This document shows, piece after piece, positions 57,801 through 63,338 of a DNA stretch of 64,000 bases. Each line of letters begins with the position of its first letter. The first letter of the stretch is position 1. Source of the stretch: Heterohyrax brucei. Taxonomy: Eukaryota > Chordata > Mammalia > Hyracoidea > Procaviidae. The notes below the pieces were generated by a model. That model had not been told where the DNA came from. It saw only the letters and a program-made list of their open reading frames with translations, and did no database searches. Where the stretch lies: positions 124,426,796-124,490,795 of the forward strand of contig CM053142.1 in the NCBI GenBank assembly GCA_028571685.1. The letters are read 5' to 3'. Position numbers and translations under genes: made by a program.

Positions 57801-59536
57801 TGTCCTGAGTTATGGCTCATTCATTCTGTGGCACCTACAGGTAAAACATCTAGTAACCAAAAATCACCTTGTCTTTAGAAATCTCAGTGTCCATTTAATT
57901 TTTCCTCCCAGATGTCCCGCTGCATCCTCTACTAGTATGTAATAGAAACACTTCATTAATCTTTGAGTAAAGTGGCTGTTTTTTGTTTGTTCACTCAATT
58001 ATCAGACATTTAATGAAGCATAGAATGTACTTTACAAAGAGCTTGGTAAGAAGATGATGTCTGTATTAATAACAGCAGTAATGATAGCTAGTAATGGAGT
58101 GAAATTGTGATTCATGTCCTGTTCTAAGTACTTCGTATACTGTATACCTGATAACTAGTACAGGTTCATTGCTTTTGCTTTGGAAAATGCATGCTAGGCC
58201 TCCTTTGGCTTATTGCCTCATTTCTAAAGCAGAAGGAGAAAATAGGGGAAAACAGTGGTTGTATTATTAAGGAATAGAGCATGTTACCCCATCAGCAGTC
58301 TACGTGACATATGCTACCTCACAGTTTGCAGAAATGGAGATAAATGGCATAATGGTACACAGTGTTTCCTAAAGGACATTAACCTTGTTAGCGTTGATGG
58401 ACACTAGTGTCACAGTGGTTAAGCACTTGGCTGCTAACCAAAAGGCTGGCTGTTTGAACCCATCCAGTGGCACCATGGCAGAAAGACTTGGCAGTCTGTT
58501 TCTATAAAGATTACAACCTTGGAAACCCTGTGAAACAGTTCTGTTCTGTCACTTGGTGTCGCTCAGAGACAGAACTGACCCAACAACAAGAATTTTACTA
58601 GTATAAGTTTTCAAGGTTATACCTAGAGAAATAACATGATTATTTTTGCTCTTAACTTTTCCACATGCAATTACTTTTTTCTTCTCTTTTTCTTTTTTTC
58701 TACTCTCTTAGAATTTTAACTTATTTCAAATCTAAAACATACTTTAATAATTGGTTTGTCCATGACATTAAGTACAAGAATGTGATTTATAATTCTCTTT
58801 GATTCAAAGAAGTATTATCAAAAGAACTTATACTTTTTAGGTAACTGAATGTGAAATATTTCTGTCCCTTCTGGTGAAGTTTCTGGATGCGGACAAACCC
58901 CAGTGGTTACGGGCAGTTGCGGTGGAATCAATCCACAGACTCTGTGTGCAGCCTCAGCTATTGAGGTAAAACCTCAGCAATATTTTGCTAAATGGATAGG
59001 TTAATGTTTATGCTAGTAGGAAGAGTTTAAGCATTTATTCCCACTTATTAGTGATTTCTAAGCAGAGAAAATAGTGTGTTTTATGTATACAGAGAGGCAG
59101 GGGTGTGAGTAATGGAAAATGCTGCAGGGTAGGCAGACAGTGCAATTTAGTTGTTTCTGTTATTCTGAATTTACGGAGTTAATGTAACCAAGATAATCTT
59201 TTTTTCTCCCCAGAATCTTAACCTCAGTCTGAGCTGTTATTGTAAATTAGTACAGTCACTCAGGTGTAGTAAAAGAGTTAAATAAAGAGTTGATTATAAA
59301 GAGTTGATTTGTCCACATAACTTGCTATTGAAAAAGTTCCAAAGTTTCAAATATATTCAGGTATCTTTCCAGAAACACTTTAAATTAATTTTACAGGTCA
59401 TTTTGTCAATCCTATGATATGAAACAACACTCTACCAAGGTTTTTCGTGACATTGTGAATGCACTAGGATCATTTATCCAGTCATTGTTTCTTGTGCCCC
59501 CAACTGGAAATCCATCTTCTACAACAAACCAAGCTG
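3489..59536 (+). CDS. MON2: MON2, 5' part of the coding region (10 exons, continues beyond window)
   Basis: Ten exons join to 1,249 coding nucleotides (416 codons plus one base) in one open frame. The translation starts [18 protein letters not shown] and agrees with my memory of mammalian MON2 over its whole length. MON2 (yeast Mon2p/Ysl2p) is a peripheral Golgi and endosome protein related to BIG/GBF-type Arf exchange factors but without a Sec7 domain. It works with DOPEY proteins in endosome-to-Golgi retrieval, including Wntless recycling. This part covers the N-terminal DCB-like region and the start of the HUS-like region, about a quarter of the ~1,700-residue protein. Every intron is GT-AG and phases match across all junctions. 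The start is supported by an in-frame TGA at 3453-3455, with 3489 the first in-frame ATG after it and A at -3. No frameshift or stop is present, so the gene looks functional. The remaining exons lie to the right. Confidence 0.96.
4217..4386 (+). repeat. AfroSINE with 12-bp target-site duplication
   Basis: Full-length copy from 'ggacccctggtgg' to 'acgggtttaggattt'. The flanking sequence ttttacttaatt occurs at 4205-4216 and again at 4387-4398, a perfect duplication that fixes both ends. Confidence 0.92.
4575..4608 (+). repeat. (GTGTGG)n simple repeat
   Basis: A short GT-rich array with a GTGTGG period, about 34 bp, in intron 1. Confidence 0.7.
4929..5088 (-). repeat. AfroSINE, antisense
   Basis: Reverse complement of the SINE: 'acaaaacaaaacccgttgcc' at the tail side, 'gaggagcgactggtggattc' in the body, and the tRNA-like head near 5040-5085. 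Moderately diverged. Confidence 0.85.
5760..5992 (-). mobile_element. L1 ORF2 3' fragment, antisense
   Basis: Closely parallels 7545-7770 of the larger L1 (for example 'cctcctcagcaatctttccc', 'tcatacagtgtttgttcat', 'ccagattcatccatgttgc'). This short isolated piece includes the ORF2/3' UTR boundary. Confidence 0.8.
6468..6628 (+). repeat. AfroSINE with 10-bp target-site duplication
   Basis: Complete copy ('aggaaactctggtggcatag' to 'gcagtgggtttttggg'). tttgtccata flanks it at 6458-6467 and 6629-6638. Confidence 0.92.
6653..6690. repeat. TA/TG-rich simple repeat
   Basis: Alternating 'tatgtgtgtgtatatgtatatatata' type sequence at the 3' end of the following antisense L1; possibly its degenerated tail. 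Confidence 0.6.
7863..8420. mobile_element. Palindromic Tc1/mariner-type DNA transposon inside L1
   Basis: The ends are inverted repeats (tgaggtctgacaattaagt and, reversed, tgaagactgcaaattaagt) flanked by TA at 7861-7862 and 8421-8422. The left arm (7863 to about 8033) is the reverse complement of the right arm (about 8238-8420). The centre encodes, on the + strand, a mariner transposase C-terminal piece with the SPDLAPNDF motif (about 8117-8170) and KIKEILKGR, followed by stops. Non-functional. The exact family is not assigned. Confidence 0.85.
8650..8807 (+). repeat. AfroSINE with RTE-like tail, inside L1
   Basis: Head 'ggaaccctggtggcatagtg', body 'actccttggaaaccctacgg', but the 3' end is 'ggcacctaacaacaa', as in RTE LINEs, instead of the common 'tgggtttgg' tail. 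Confidence 0.88.
8904..9676 (-). mobile_element. 5'-truncated younger L1 (3' UTR only) with 12-bp TSD
   Basis: Begins with the reversed poly(A) side (C/T-rich run, then 'attatgactgagtgaaaatg') and ends at 'cccgctcctt'. tcaggcatttct flanks it at 8892-8903 and 9677-9688. The same module is joined to ORF2 in the L1 at 21.8-28.6 kb, which identifies it as L1 3' UTR. Confidence 0.9.
10800..14635 (+). mobile_element. Near full-length RTE LINE, broken and split by L1
   Basis: Runs from the 5' UTR ('ctgtgggggcttgcgtgttg') to the 3' end ('aatctaacaacaaca'). The coding part starts near 11167 with an AP-endonuclease-like domain ([31 protein letters not shown]). A reverse transcriptase region follows ([19 protein letters not shown] near 12510-12570; YAED for YADD near 13224-13235; then [13 protein letters not shown] after the insertion). 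Several stops and frameshifts, plus the inserted L1 at 13248-13872, make it inactive. Proteins of this type nick DNA and copy their RNA at the nick (target-primed reverse transcription). Confidence 0.9.
13248..13872 (-). mobile_element. 5'-truncated L1 3' UTR copy inserted in RTE
   Basis: Same module as 8904-9676, antisense, with a T run at its left end. ggacacaacccttttt occurs at 13232-13247 and 13873-13888, a 16-bp duplication (its right end is blurred by the T run). The insertion lies directly after the RT catalytic codons of the host RTE. Confidence 0.92.
15121..15537 (-). mobile_element. RTE 3' fragment, antisense
   Basis: Starts 'gttgttgttaggtgctgttg' and continues through 'tcttttctggggactgattc' to 'ttcactgtctacttcttgc', colinear with 45811-46230. 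It is 5'-truncated; only non-coding and C-terminal parts remain. Confidence 0.88.
16586..16744 (+). repeat. AfroSINE
   Basis: 'actggtggtgtagtggtcaa' head, 'ccaggtgctccttggaaacc' body, 'gagtcggaattaacttgac' tail. Complete except for the first few bases. Confidence 0.88.
16890..17565 (+). repeat. L2 LINE 3' end
   Basis: Old mammalian L2 pattern: 'tgttgcagtagcctcctaat', 'caagtctttgctcaaatgtc', and the end 'cataggtgtgttcaataaat..gttgaatgaa'. The two short open frames inside it (about 17164-17516) are remnants or chance, not genes. Confidence 0.8.
17790..18050 (+). repeat. MIR-like SINE
   Basis: 'gtcctgactctgctttt' and, after a non-MIR middle, 'tagatccaatgaaatggtga..aaagtgccatataaat' follow the MIR 3' half. 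Diverged. Confidence 0.55.
18363..18478 (+). repeat. AfroSINE, 3'-truncated
   Basis: 'ctgtggaaaccctggtggtg' to 'tctactctgttgtat'; the 3' tail is missing. Confidence 0.85.
18764..18928 (+). repeat. AfroSINE, first of a tandem pair
   Basis: 'tggaaacgctggtggcctat' head, 'catgagtcagaattgatgg' tail, T-rich end. Flanked by cctctgtgg at 18758-18766 and 18937-18945. Confidence 0.87.
18943..19097 (+). repeat. AfroSINE, second of a tandem pair
   Basis: 'tggaaactctggtaatggtt' head to 'cggcagtgggttag'. A third, one-mismatch copy of the flanking nonamer (cccctgtgg) follows at 19106-19114. Confidence 0.87.
19640..19812 (+). repeat. AfroSINE, diverged
   Basis: 'gtagtggcgtagtgctaggt', 'gaaggtcagctgttcgaatc', tail mutated to a G-rich end. 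Possible duplication around 'ttact..accaaat' on both sides. Confidence 0.8.
20421..20584 (-). repeat. AfroSINE, antisense
   Basis: 'caccaaacctgctgcaatcg' tail side, 'gaggagtgcctggtagattc' body, 'ccaccagggtttcc' head end. Complete. Confidence 0.9.
24075..24866 (-). pseudogene. L1 ORF2 reverse transcriptase fragment
   Basis: The largest open piece (263 codons) of the broken L1 ORF2. It shows [17 protein letters not shown], the [14 protein letters not shown] box and the catalytic FADD box, in RT order. No endonuclease or C-terminal domain is in the same frame. It is a fossil inside the L1 at 21783-28578, not an independent gene. Confidence 0.9.
27250..27540 (-). pseudogene. L1 ORF1 fragment
   Basis: Reads a charged coiled-coil ([17 protein letters not shown]) followed by '[12 protein letters not shown]', the start of the L1 ORF1p RNA-recognition region. 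A further C-terminal piece lies at 26983-27189 in another frame. Inactive. Confidence 0.88.
28621..28814 (+). repeat. AfroSINE, longer variant
   Basis: 'gtcatggatggtgcatacgg' head and 'ggcaccttggaagaaagac' then a ~60-bp middle not found in the standard copies. The tail is 'gattcagaatcaactctgc'. Confidence 0.8.
29259..29276 (+). promoter_or_regulatory. T17 polypyrimidine tract of exon 2 acceptor
   Basis: A pure T run ends 11 bases before MON2 exon 2 and supplies its polypyrimidine tract. Long T homopolymers are prone to length change. Confidence 0.7.
29288..29351 (+). CDS. MON2: MON2 coding exon 2
   Basis: 64 nt, residues 38-58 ([19 protein letters not shown], then LA) plus one base of the next codon. 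The acceptor TTTCAG follows a 17-base T run that ends 11 bases before the exon. The donor is GCAG|GTAATT. A single spare base (phase 1) pairs with the CA that opens exon 3. Confidence 0.95.
31234..31476. repeat. Scattered AfroSINE remnants
   Basis: 'ctcactgctgtcgagtcaga' at about 31239-31258 and 'tagggtccctagaggcggaa..gatggcagtgg' at about 31431-31470 are tail-type pieces in opposite orientations. The material between is unrelated. Confidence 0.5.
31619..31769 (-). repeat. AfroSINE, antisense
   Basis: 'ctctgttgttgagttaattc' to 'gccaccagggcttc', with the body 'aaggagcacctggtggattc'. Well preserved. Confidence 0.88.
33787..34311 (+). repeat. Old interspersed repeat, family not assigned
   Basis: Begins 'ttttagtcagctagggctgc' and ends 'acagaattcagtccatgac', the start and end of a repeat common in placental mammals; the TG..CA-like limits could mean a solo LTR. 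I cannot name the family. The open frames inside are not genes. Confidence 0.55.
34759..34939 (+). repeat. Tandem duplication built on GT microsatellites
   Basis: The unit is gtgaag, a GT run, then 'tttacactgagaaaga' and 'tttcaaggaaatg'. It occurs twice (34759-34857 and 34860-34939) with GT runs of 50 and 30 bp. Confidence 0.85.
35110..35137 (+). repeat. (GA)n microsatellite
   Basis: About 14 uninterrupted GA units. Confidence 0.9.
35395..35600 (-). mobile_element. L1 ORF2 scrap, antisense
   Basis: 'ggtacaatgtgaagatttag..gcaaaattac' and 'ccagttgtaccaacatcatttgctgaa' follow the antisense ORF2 C-terminal consensus. Old. Confidence 0.55.
37255..37440 (+). repeat. MIR SINE
   Basis: 'agattctggctttactaact', 'taaccgtgtcacttgggcca', 'attattgtggtgagcaaatg' are consecutive MIR landmarks. 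Confidence 0.65.
38815..38942 (+). CDS. MON2: MON2 coding exon 3
   Basis: 128 nt. It completes the split Ala codon and adds 42 residues, including [19 protein letters not shown] and [17 protein letters not shown], a helical-repeat segment of the DCB region. The acceptor is the weaker CTAAAG, preceded by an AT-rich rather than pyrimidine-rich stretch; the donor is GAG|GTAATA. The exon ends in phase 0. Confidence 0.95.
39463..39624 (-). repeat. AfroSINE, antisense, first of an adjacent pair
   Basis: 'aaaccaaacccactgctgtt' to 'gccaccagggttttc'. 'ctataata' flanks it on both sides (39451-39458 and 39631-39638), a likely target duplication. Confidence 0.9.
39639..39793 (-). repeat. AfroSINE, antisense, second of an adjacent pair
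   Basis: 'caaacccactgatgtcaagt' to 'gccaccagggtttcc'. It lies 14 bp after the previous copy in the same orientation. Confidence 0.9.
39920..40090 (+). repeat. AfroSINE
   Basis: 'ctgtggaaactcgggtggtg' head to 'gatgatactaggtttggc'. Complete; opposite orientation to the pair just upstream. Confidence 0.9.
40508..40639 (+). CDS. MON2: MON2 coding exon 4
   Basis: 132 nt, 44 whole codons ([17 protein letters not shown] through HDEALSK), a leucine-rich helical segment. The acceptor is TTTTCAG and the donor AAG|GTAGGA, phase 0 at both ends. The open frame running into both flanking introns is read-through, not extra coding sequence. Confidence 0.95.
40640..41381 (+). other. MON2: MON2 intron 4
   Basis: 742 bp, AT-rich. 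No repeat or gene recognised. Confidence 0.9.
41382..41511 (+). CDS. MON2: MON2 coding exon 5
   Basis: 130 nt. It encodes [18 protein letters not shown], then a [17 protein letters not shown] segment, ending in AEDERNK plus one base. The acceptor is TTTTTAG and the donor AAAG|GTAATG. With exon 6 the junction reads ERNKVIIEQ. I recall RHRD-type residues at this spot in one human isoform but cannot check it. Confidence 0.94.
41512..43430 (+). other. MON2: MON2 intron 5
   Basis: 1.9 kb, AT-rich. No recent transposon recognised; a few short open frames (for example 41637-41882 on + and 42191-42544 on -) look like chance. Confidence 0.85.
43431..43528 (+). CDS. MON2: MON2 coding exon 6
   Basis: 98 nt. 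It completes the split Val codon and adds [16 protein letters not shown] and [16 protein letters not shown]. The acceptor is TTGCTTGCAG and the donor CAG|GTATTT. The basic, serine-rich stretch is probably a loop between helical repeats; that is inference. Confidence 0.95.
43529..44457 (+). other. MON2: MON2 intron 6
   Basis: 929 bp containing one AfroSINE long variant and a tail fragment; otherwise AT-rich and unassigned. Confidence 0.9.
43787..44040 (+). repeat. AfroSINE tail fragment plus long-variant AfroSINE
   Basis: A tail piece ('gctcaccatgagttaggttg', about 43792-43830) precedes a copy of the longer variant (43834-44040) with 'gtggcagaagacaggcttgg' in the middle and 'ccaccatgagtaggaatcc' at the tail. 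Confidence 0.8.
44458..44583 (+). CDS. MON2: MON2 coding exon 7
   Basis: 126 nt, 42 codons: [17 protein letters not shown], then [18 protein letters not shown] and FPQVFLQ. The acceptor is TTTCCTCAG and the donor CAA|GTAAGC, phase 0 at both ends. The 'DLCQLVN...W' pattern is the sort of conserved helix seen at the DCB/HUS boundary of large Arf-GEF relatives. Confidence 0.96.
45425..45640 (+). repeat. MIR SINE
   Basis: 'gtgcctactgggtgctatga', 'ctgaggaaactgagacttga', 'tgctagagttgaaattggaa' in MIR order. Confidence 0.75.
45811..47440 (-). mobile_element. 5'-truncated RTE LINE, antisense
   Basis: Colinear with the 3' 1.6 kb of the RTE at 10.8-14.6 kb, reversed. Minus-strand frames show RT pieces ([20 protein letters not shown] near 47260; [11 protein letters not shown] near 46890; [20 protein letters not shown] near 46450). 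Catalytic positions are mutated (the first box has FIG where FID is expected). Inactive. Confidence 0.9.
47678..47757 (+). repeat. AfroSINE with internal deletion
   Basis: The head 'ggaaaccctagtggcataat' runs to 'aaaaagttgg' and then jumps straight to the tail 'attgacttgacagcagtgag'; the body is missing. Confidence 0.85.
49437..50053 (+). mobile_element. 5'-truncated L1 3' UTR copy, sense, with poly(A)
   Basis: Reverse complement of the modules at 8904-9676 and 13248-13872. It starts at 'aaatggtctcagctc' and ends in 'cacaat' plus an A run. No clear target duplication was found. Confidence 0.88.
51385..51579 (+). CDS. MON2: MON2 coding exon 8
   Basis: 195 nt, 65 codons, the longest exon here. 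It reads [18 protein letters not shown], then a serine-rich loop ([14 protein letters not shown]), then [20 protein letters not shown]. The acceptor is TTTGCTAG and the donor TTG|GTAAGT, phase 0 at both ends. It belongs to the HUS-like region. Confidence 0.96.
51765..51812 (+). repeat. (TG)n(AG)n compound microsatellite
   Basis: About 26 bp of TG followed directly by 22 bp of AG, only about 190 bp after MON2 exon 8. Confidence 0.93.
51860..53285 (-). mobile_element. Old L1 ORF2 3' part, antisense
   Basis: Follows antisense ORF2 order: 'tattcatccatgttctgtta', 'ctaggatatagtatacctag', 'tccagtctttt..'-type stretches, 'tctagttttgccagcacctt', 'atgagcactgaatgtttttcc'. Full of stops on the minus strand. 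Confidence 0.82.
53335..53575 (+). repeat. MIR SINE
   Basis: 'actttacaacaagcctgtga', 'agataaaatgagggacagc', 'gctgcagagctggaatgtt' in MIR order. Confidence 0.75.
54105..55382 (+). mobile_element. hAT-like DNA transposon fossil
   Basis: About 1.28 kb. The right end is 'gctttgagaaccactgca', the classic inverted end of hAT-Charlie-type elements. The left end is a decayed 'agtggtagctattact..ctcagaacccc'. 'attag' on both outer sides may be the remains of an 8-bp duplication. A 160-codon open frame (54304-54786) inside has no transposase look. Confidence 0.65.
56152..56510 (-). mobile_element. Old L1 3' UTR-type fragment
   Basis: 'aattgtggtaaaatatatac', 'ttgccattttaaccatcttt', 'gtgcaacctttaccact' and 'gtgggatcatacaat' are landmarks of old antisense L1 3' ends. 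Confidence 0.6.
56766..56832 (+). repeat. AfroSINE 3' tail fragment
   Basis: 'gttgggtcactatgagttgg..gactcaatggctgtgcg', then a T-rich tail. 5'-truncated. Confidence 0.8.
57051..57280 (+). repeat. AfroSINE plus second tail
   Basis: A complete, well preserved copy (57051-57226) with a tRNA-like head and a near-perfect B box (gcagttcgaatctgc near 57109-57123). A separate tail fragment follows at 57231-57280 ('gagtcagaattgactcaatg'). Confidence 0.9.
58397..58590 (+). repeat. AfroSINE, longer variant
   Basis: 'cacagtggttaagcacttgg' head, 'ggcaccatggcagaaagact' extra middle, and 'cagaactgacccaacaacaa' tail (RTE-like end). Confidence 0.82.
58841..58965 (+). CDS. MON2: MON2 coding exon 9
   Basis: 125 nt: [20 protein letters not shown], then [18 protein letters not shown], ending in the first two bases of an Arg codon. 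The acceptor is ACTTTTTAG and the donor GAG|GTAAAA. The 'FLD.D.P.W.R.VA.E' pattern is a conserved HUS-type box shared with Sec7-family Arf-GEFs. Confidence 0.96.
58966..59396 (+). other. MON2: MON2 intron 9
   Basis: 431 bp, AT-rich. Nothing recognised. Confidence 0.92.
59397..59536 (+). CDS. MON2: MON2 coding exon 10
   Basis: 140 nt. It completes the Arg codon and adds [35 protein letters not shown] and a Gly/Asn/Ser-Thr linker ending TNQA plus one base. The acceptor is TTTTACAG and the donor GCTG|GTAAGG. It is the last exon in the window; nothing in the following 4.4 kb resembles the next MON2 exon. Confidence 0.95.
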
Positions 59537-60532
59537 GTAAGGGCTTATTCATATTTTATTTTTTATATTCTGCCAGAATTTACTATATTCACCATCCTGA
59601 GAGAATATTTTATAGAACTCTTGTAACTAGAGAAATTGGGATTACCAAAATATGCTGATAGTAAAGACTTAAACTTTGAAGAATAATTTCATCTCTGTCA
59701 GACAACTGTCTTCATTTCTTTTCAGGATACTTTTTTCTTCTCGGATATACTTTCAGTTTCTCTAAAAATGTAAGAACAGAAATTTAGATACTAATCTTCA
59801 CTTCAGAAGAGTGTTCGTTTGATGTCTCTTTATAAAAGACCCTATAGGGTTTGTTAATCCTCCTCTCTTATTTTATATGGTAAATACATGTATAATAAAA
59901 CATGTGCCGTTTCAACATTTTTTACTTGTACAATTCAAAGAAATTATTTGCATTCCTTATGTTGTGCAGCTGTTGCCACTGTTCGTTTCCAGCTTTTTCC
60001 ATCACCCTTAGCGTTGGTCCCAACACAGTGACTCCCTGTTAGCCTCTCTTAACAAAAGGGGTGAAGTGGGTTTAGTTTGTTTGCGAATCAGTGTATTGCT
60101 GCTTGTTGCTTCCCTGTACCTTCTTTCTCTTCCACTTTGTACTGTCGATTCTTTTTATTCTTACCTCTGATAAAAGTGTTACAACAGAAGATATATTACA
60201 AAAATTCTCAGTATGTTTACGTACTAGTAGCTTTAATTTTTTTTATTGTGGGAAAGTATATATAGCAAAAAAATTGCCATTTTAATCATTTTAAAGTATA
60301 CTTAATTATATTCATCATGTTGTGCAGCCATCACCACTGGATGTTTCCAGAGGTTTTGATCATTATAATTATTAATAGTTTTTATACAAAAAAAGAAAAT
60401 ATTGTTTTGGGGAAACAGGCAGACTCTCTAGTAGCCAAAATAGGATCGGTAAATTTCACTTTTTTGTGTGATACCCAGTTCCTGCAGTGCAGGAAATTTT
60501 AAAAATTTGACCAGATGTTTGAATATTAACCG

Positions 60533-60677
60533 AAAACCAAACTCATTGCCATTGAGCCTGTTCTGACTCCTAGCGACCCTACAGGATGGAGTAGAGTGGA
60601 CCCACAGTGTCCAAGGAGTGATTGGTGGGTTTGCACTTCTGGTGAGCCGCCGAGGTCTCGGTCATCATGCCAGGGCT
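60533..60677 (-). repeat. AfroSINE, antisense, diverged
   Basis: 'aaaaccaaactcattgcc' tail side, 'ctagcgaccctacaggatg', 'catgccagggct' head end. Confidence 0.82.
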
Positions 60678-60724
60678 CTGTTTGAATATTACTGACTTAT
60701 AATTAAGTACAGGTGTAGCTTGGC

Positions 60725-60870
60725 AAGGAAACCCTGGTGGCATGGTGGTTAAGTGCTGACCAACAAGGTCAGCCGTTTGGATCTGCCGGGTGCTCCTTGG
60801 TGTTCTGCTCTGAGCTGTAGGGTCCTTATGAGTCAGCAGTGATTCAACAGCAGTGGGTTTTTTGGTAGGT
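60725..60870 (+). repeat. AfroSINE inside the Tigger1 terminal repeat
   Basis: 'aaggaaaccctggtggcatg' to 'caacagcagtgggtttttt'. 'gtagcttggc' before and 'gtaggttctggc' after look like a worn target duplication. Confidence 0.87.
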
Positions 60871-60991
60871 TCTGGCTATATTGCAGGTTTAGTTCCAGAA
60901 CACTACAATAAGGTGAGTATCTCTAATAAAAGAAGACAGATGAATGTTTTGGTTTCCCAATGTATATACATGTTATGTTTATACTGTAGAC

Positions 60992-61146
60992 TGTTAGGTA
61001 TAGCGCTTAAGAGCTCAGCTGCTAACCCAAATGTCGGCAGTTCAAATCTGTCAGCTGCTGCTTGGAAATCTTAAGGGGGGGTAGTTGTGCTCTATCCTTT
61101 AGGGTCACTCTGAATTGGAACCGACTCAATGGCACCTAGCAGCATG
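60992..61146 (+). repeat. AfroSINE with RTE-like tail in Tigger1
   Basis: 'gcgcttaagagctcagctgc' head and 'ccgactcaatggcacctagc' tail. 'gactgtta' before and 'gtctgtta' after mark the insertion. Confidence 0.87.
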
Positions 61147-62044
61147 GTCTGTTAAGTGACTAATAGCATTATGTCTGGGAAAAAACTATGTACGTTAATT
61201 AAAAAATATTTTATTGTTAAAAAAATGCTAATGCTAACCATCATCTGGAACCCTCAGTGAGTCATAATCTTTTTGCTACTGGAGGAGCTTGCTTTGGTGT
61301 TGATGGCTGCTGATGAATGAGGTGGTGGTTGCTGATGGCTGGAATGGCTGTAGCAGTCTCTTAAAATAAGACAGCGGGGAAGTTTGCAGCATTGATTGAC
61401 TCTCTCTTTCACTAAAGATTTCTCTGTAGTATGCAATGCTGTTTGAAAGCATTTTACCCACAGCAAAACTAATTTCAGAATTGGAGTCAGTCCTCTCAAA
61501 CCCTGCTGATGCTTTATCAGTCAGGTTTAAGTAATTTTCTAAATCCTTTGTTGTCATTTCAGCAATGTTCGTAGCATATTCACTAAGAGTAGATTCCGTC
61601 TCAAGAAATTACATTCTTTGTTCATCCATAAGAAGCAACTCCTCAGCTGTTAAAGTTTGATTATGAGTCTGCAGTAGTTCAGTTGCGTCTTCAGGTTCTA
61701 CTTGTAATTCCCGTTCTCTTGCAATTTCTACTACATCCCTGGTTATTTCCTCTACTGAAGACTTGAACCCCTCCAAGTTACTGATGAGAGTTGAAATCAG
61801 CCTCTGCCAAACACCTGTAAATGATGGTGGTTTGACCTCTGACTTTCTCCCATGAATCCAAATGCTCTAAAGGGCGTGTAGATTGGTGAATCTTTTCCAG
61901 AAGGTTTTCATTTTACTTTGCCCAGTTCCATCAAAGGAATCACTATCCATGGCAGCTATAGGCATGCAAAATGGCAATAATACTTAAATAATATTTGAAA
62001 ATTAAAATTACTCTTGATCCATGGGCTGCAGGATGCATGTTGTG

Positions 62045-62200
62045 ATACCCACTGCTGTCAAGTTGGATCCAACTCATAGCAACCCTGGAGGTTAGAGTAG
62101 AGCTGCCCGACAGAGTTTCTGAGGAGCACCTGACAGATTTGAACTGTCGATCTTTTGGTTAGCAGACATAGCACTTAACCCACTACACCACCAGGGTTTC
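62045..62200 (-). repeat. AfroSINE, antisense, in Tigger1
   Basis: 'ataccc actgctgtcaagttgg' side to 'ccaccagggtttc'. 'tgttgtgata' before and 'tgttgtaata' after are a one-mismatch duplication. Confidence 0.9.
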
Positions 62201-62340
62201 TGTTGTAATAGCACACATGGTAACAACATAATCACCATGTGTATCTCTGTTAGAGCTCTTGAATGACCAACTAGGTGCTTTGTAATTGAGCAATACTATT
62301 TTTAAAGGAATCTTTTTTTTTTCCTGAGCAATAGATCTCA

Positions 62341-62444
62341 ACAAAACCCAAACCAAACCGATTGCCGCTGAGTCAGTTCTGATTCATAGTGACCCTATAG
62401 GACAGAATAGAACTGCCCAATAGTTTCCAAGGAGTACCTGATAC
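62341..62444 (-). repeat. AfroSINE, antisense, truncated, in Tigger1
   Basis: 'aacccaaaccaaaccgattg' to 'ccaaggagtacctgat'. The tRNA-like half is missing, as expected of a 5'-truncated copy. 'tcaaca' on both sides. Confidence 0.88.
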
Positions 62445-62949
62445 ATTCAACAGTAAGCTTAAAATATTCAGTGAGCCATATTGCAAACAGGTGTGTTGTC
62501 ATGCAGGCTTTGTTGTTCCATTTGTAGAGCACAAGCTGGGTAGGTTTTAGCACAGCCCTCAAGGGCCCAGGATTTTGGGAATGATAAATGAGCACTGACT
62601 TTAACTAAAGTCACCAGTTGCATTGGGCCCTAATGGTAGAGTCAGCCTGCCCTTTGAAGCTTTGAATCTAGACATTGACTTCTCTCTAGTTGTGTTAAGT
62701 CCTAGATGACATTGTCTTACAGTTTAAGGCTGTTTCATCTAAATTGAAAAATATGTTTAGTGTCACCACCTTTACCAGTTATCTTCGCTACAACTCCTGG
62801 AGAACTTGCCATAGCTTCTACATCAGCACTTGCTGCTTTGCATTGCACTTCTGTTATGGAGATGGCTTCTTAAACCTCGTGAACCAACCTTTACTAGCTC
62901 ACACTTTTCTTCTGCAGCTTCTTCATCTCTCTCAGCCTTCATAGAGTTG

Positions 62950-63079
62950 ACACAGTGGCTACAACAGTCAGCTCAATCAAAACAGTGATTTTGAGAATGG
63001 TGCAGGACCTTGCAGTGTTTCATTCTGGTGTACAAAGGGTTGCTATAAATCAAAACCAACCAGACAACATCTAACAGCC
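62950..63079 (+). mobile_element. Very short RTE 3' end in Tigger1
   Basis: 'acacagtggctacaacagtc', 'atggtgcaggaccttgcagt', 'acatctaacagcca' match the last ~130 bp of the RTE at 14.5-14.63 kb. Confidence 0.85.
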
Positions 63080-63338
63080 ACAGGGTCTTGCTCTGGATTA
63101 AACTTTGGTAAGGGAATGTTGTGGCTGGTTTGATCTTCTGTCCAGATCACTAAAACTTTCTCCATGTCAACAGTAAGGCTGTGTTGCTTTCTTATCATTC
63201 ATGTATTCACTAGAATAATACTTAATTTCTTTCCATAACTTTTCCTTTGCATTCACAACTTGGCTGTTTGACTCAAGAAGCCTAGCTTTCAGCATGCCTT
63301 CCTCACTAAGTGTAATCCTTTCTAGCTTTTCCTTCTTT

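Larger units (their letters stand above)
51580..58840 (+). other. MON2: MON2 intron 8 (7.3 kb)
   Basis: Holds a TG/AG microsatellite, an old L1, a MIR, a hAT-like element, an L1 scrap and several AfroSINEs, all listed. Nothing assignable in 53580-54100, 55385-56150, 56515-56760, 57285-58390 and 58595-58840. Confidence 0.88.
60710..63338 (-). mobile_element. Tigger1 DNA transposon (partial), with nested insertions
   Basis: Starts at a TA (60708-60709) with the Tigger1-type end 'caggtgtagcttggc', interrupted, then 'tatattgcaggtttagttcc'. The minus strand encodes the C-terminal half of a pogo/DDE-type transposase (for example [17 protein letters not shown] and [18 protein letters not shown], 61276-61557), in broken frames. 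Insertions sit at 60725-60870, 60992-61146, 62045-62200, 62341-62444, 62950-63079 and from 63339. The other end lies beyond the window. Confidence 0.85.

Noticed and set aside
60873..63338. A minus-strand gene encoding a new nuclear protein.
   Set aside because: The frames match the C-terminal half of a Tigger1 transposase and are interrupted by stops and SINE insertions; there is no sign of domestication.
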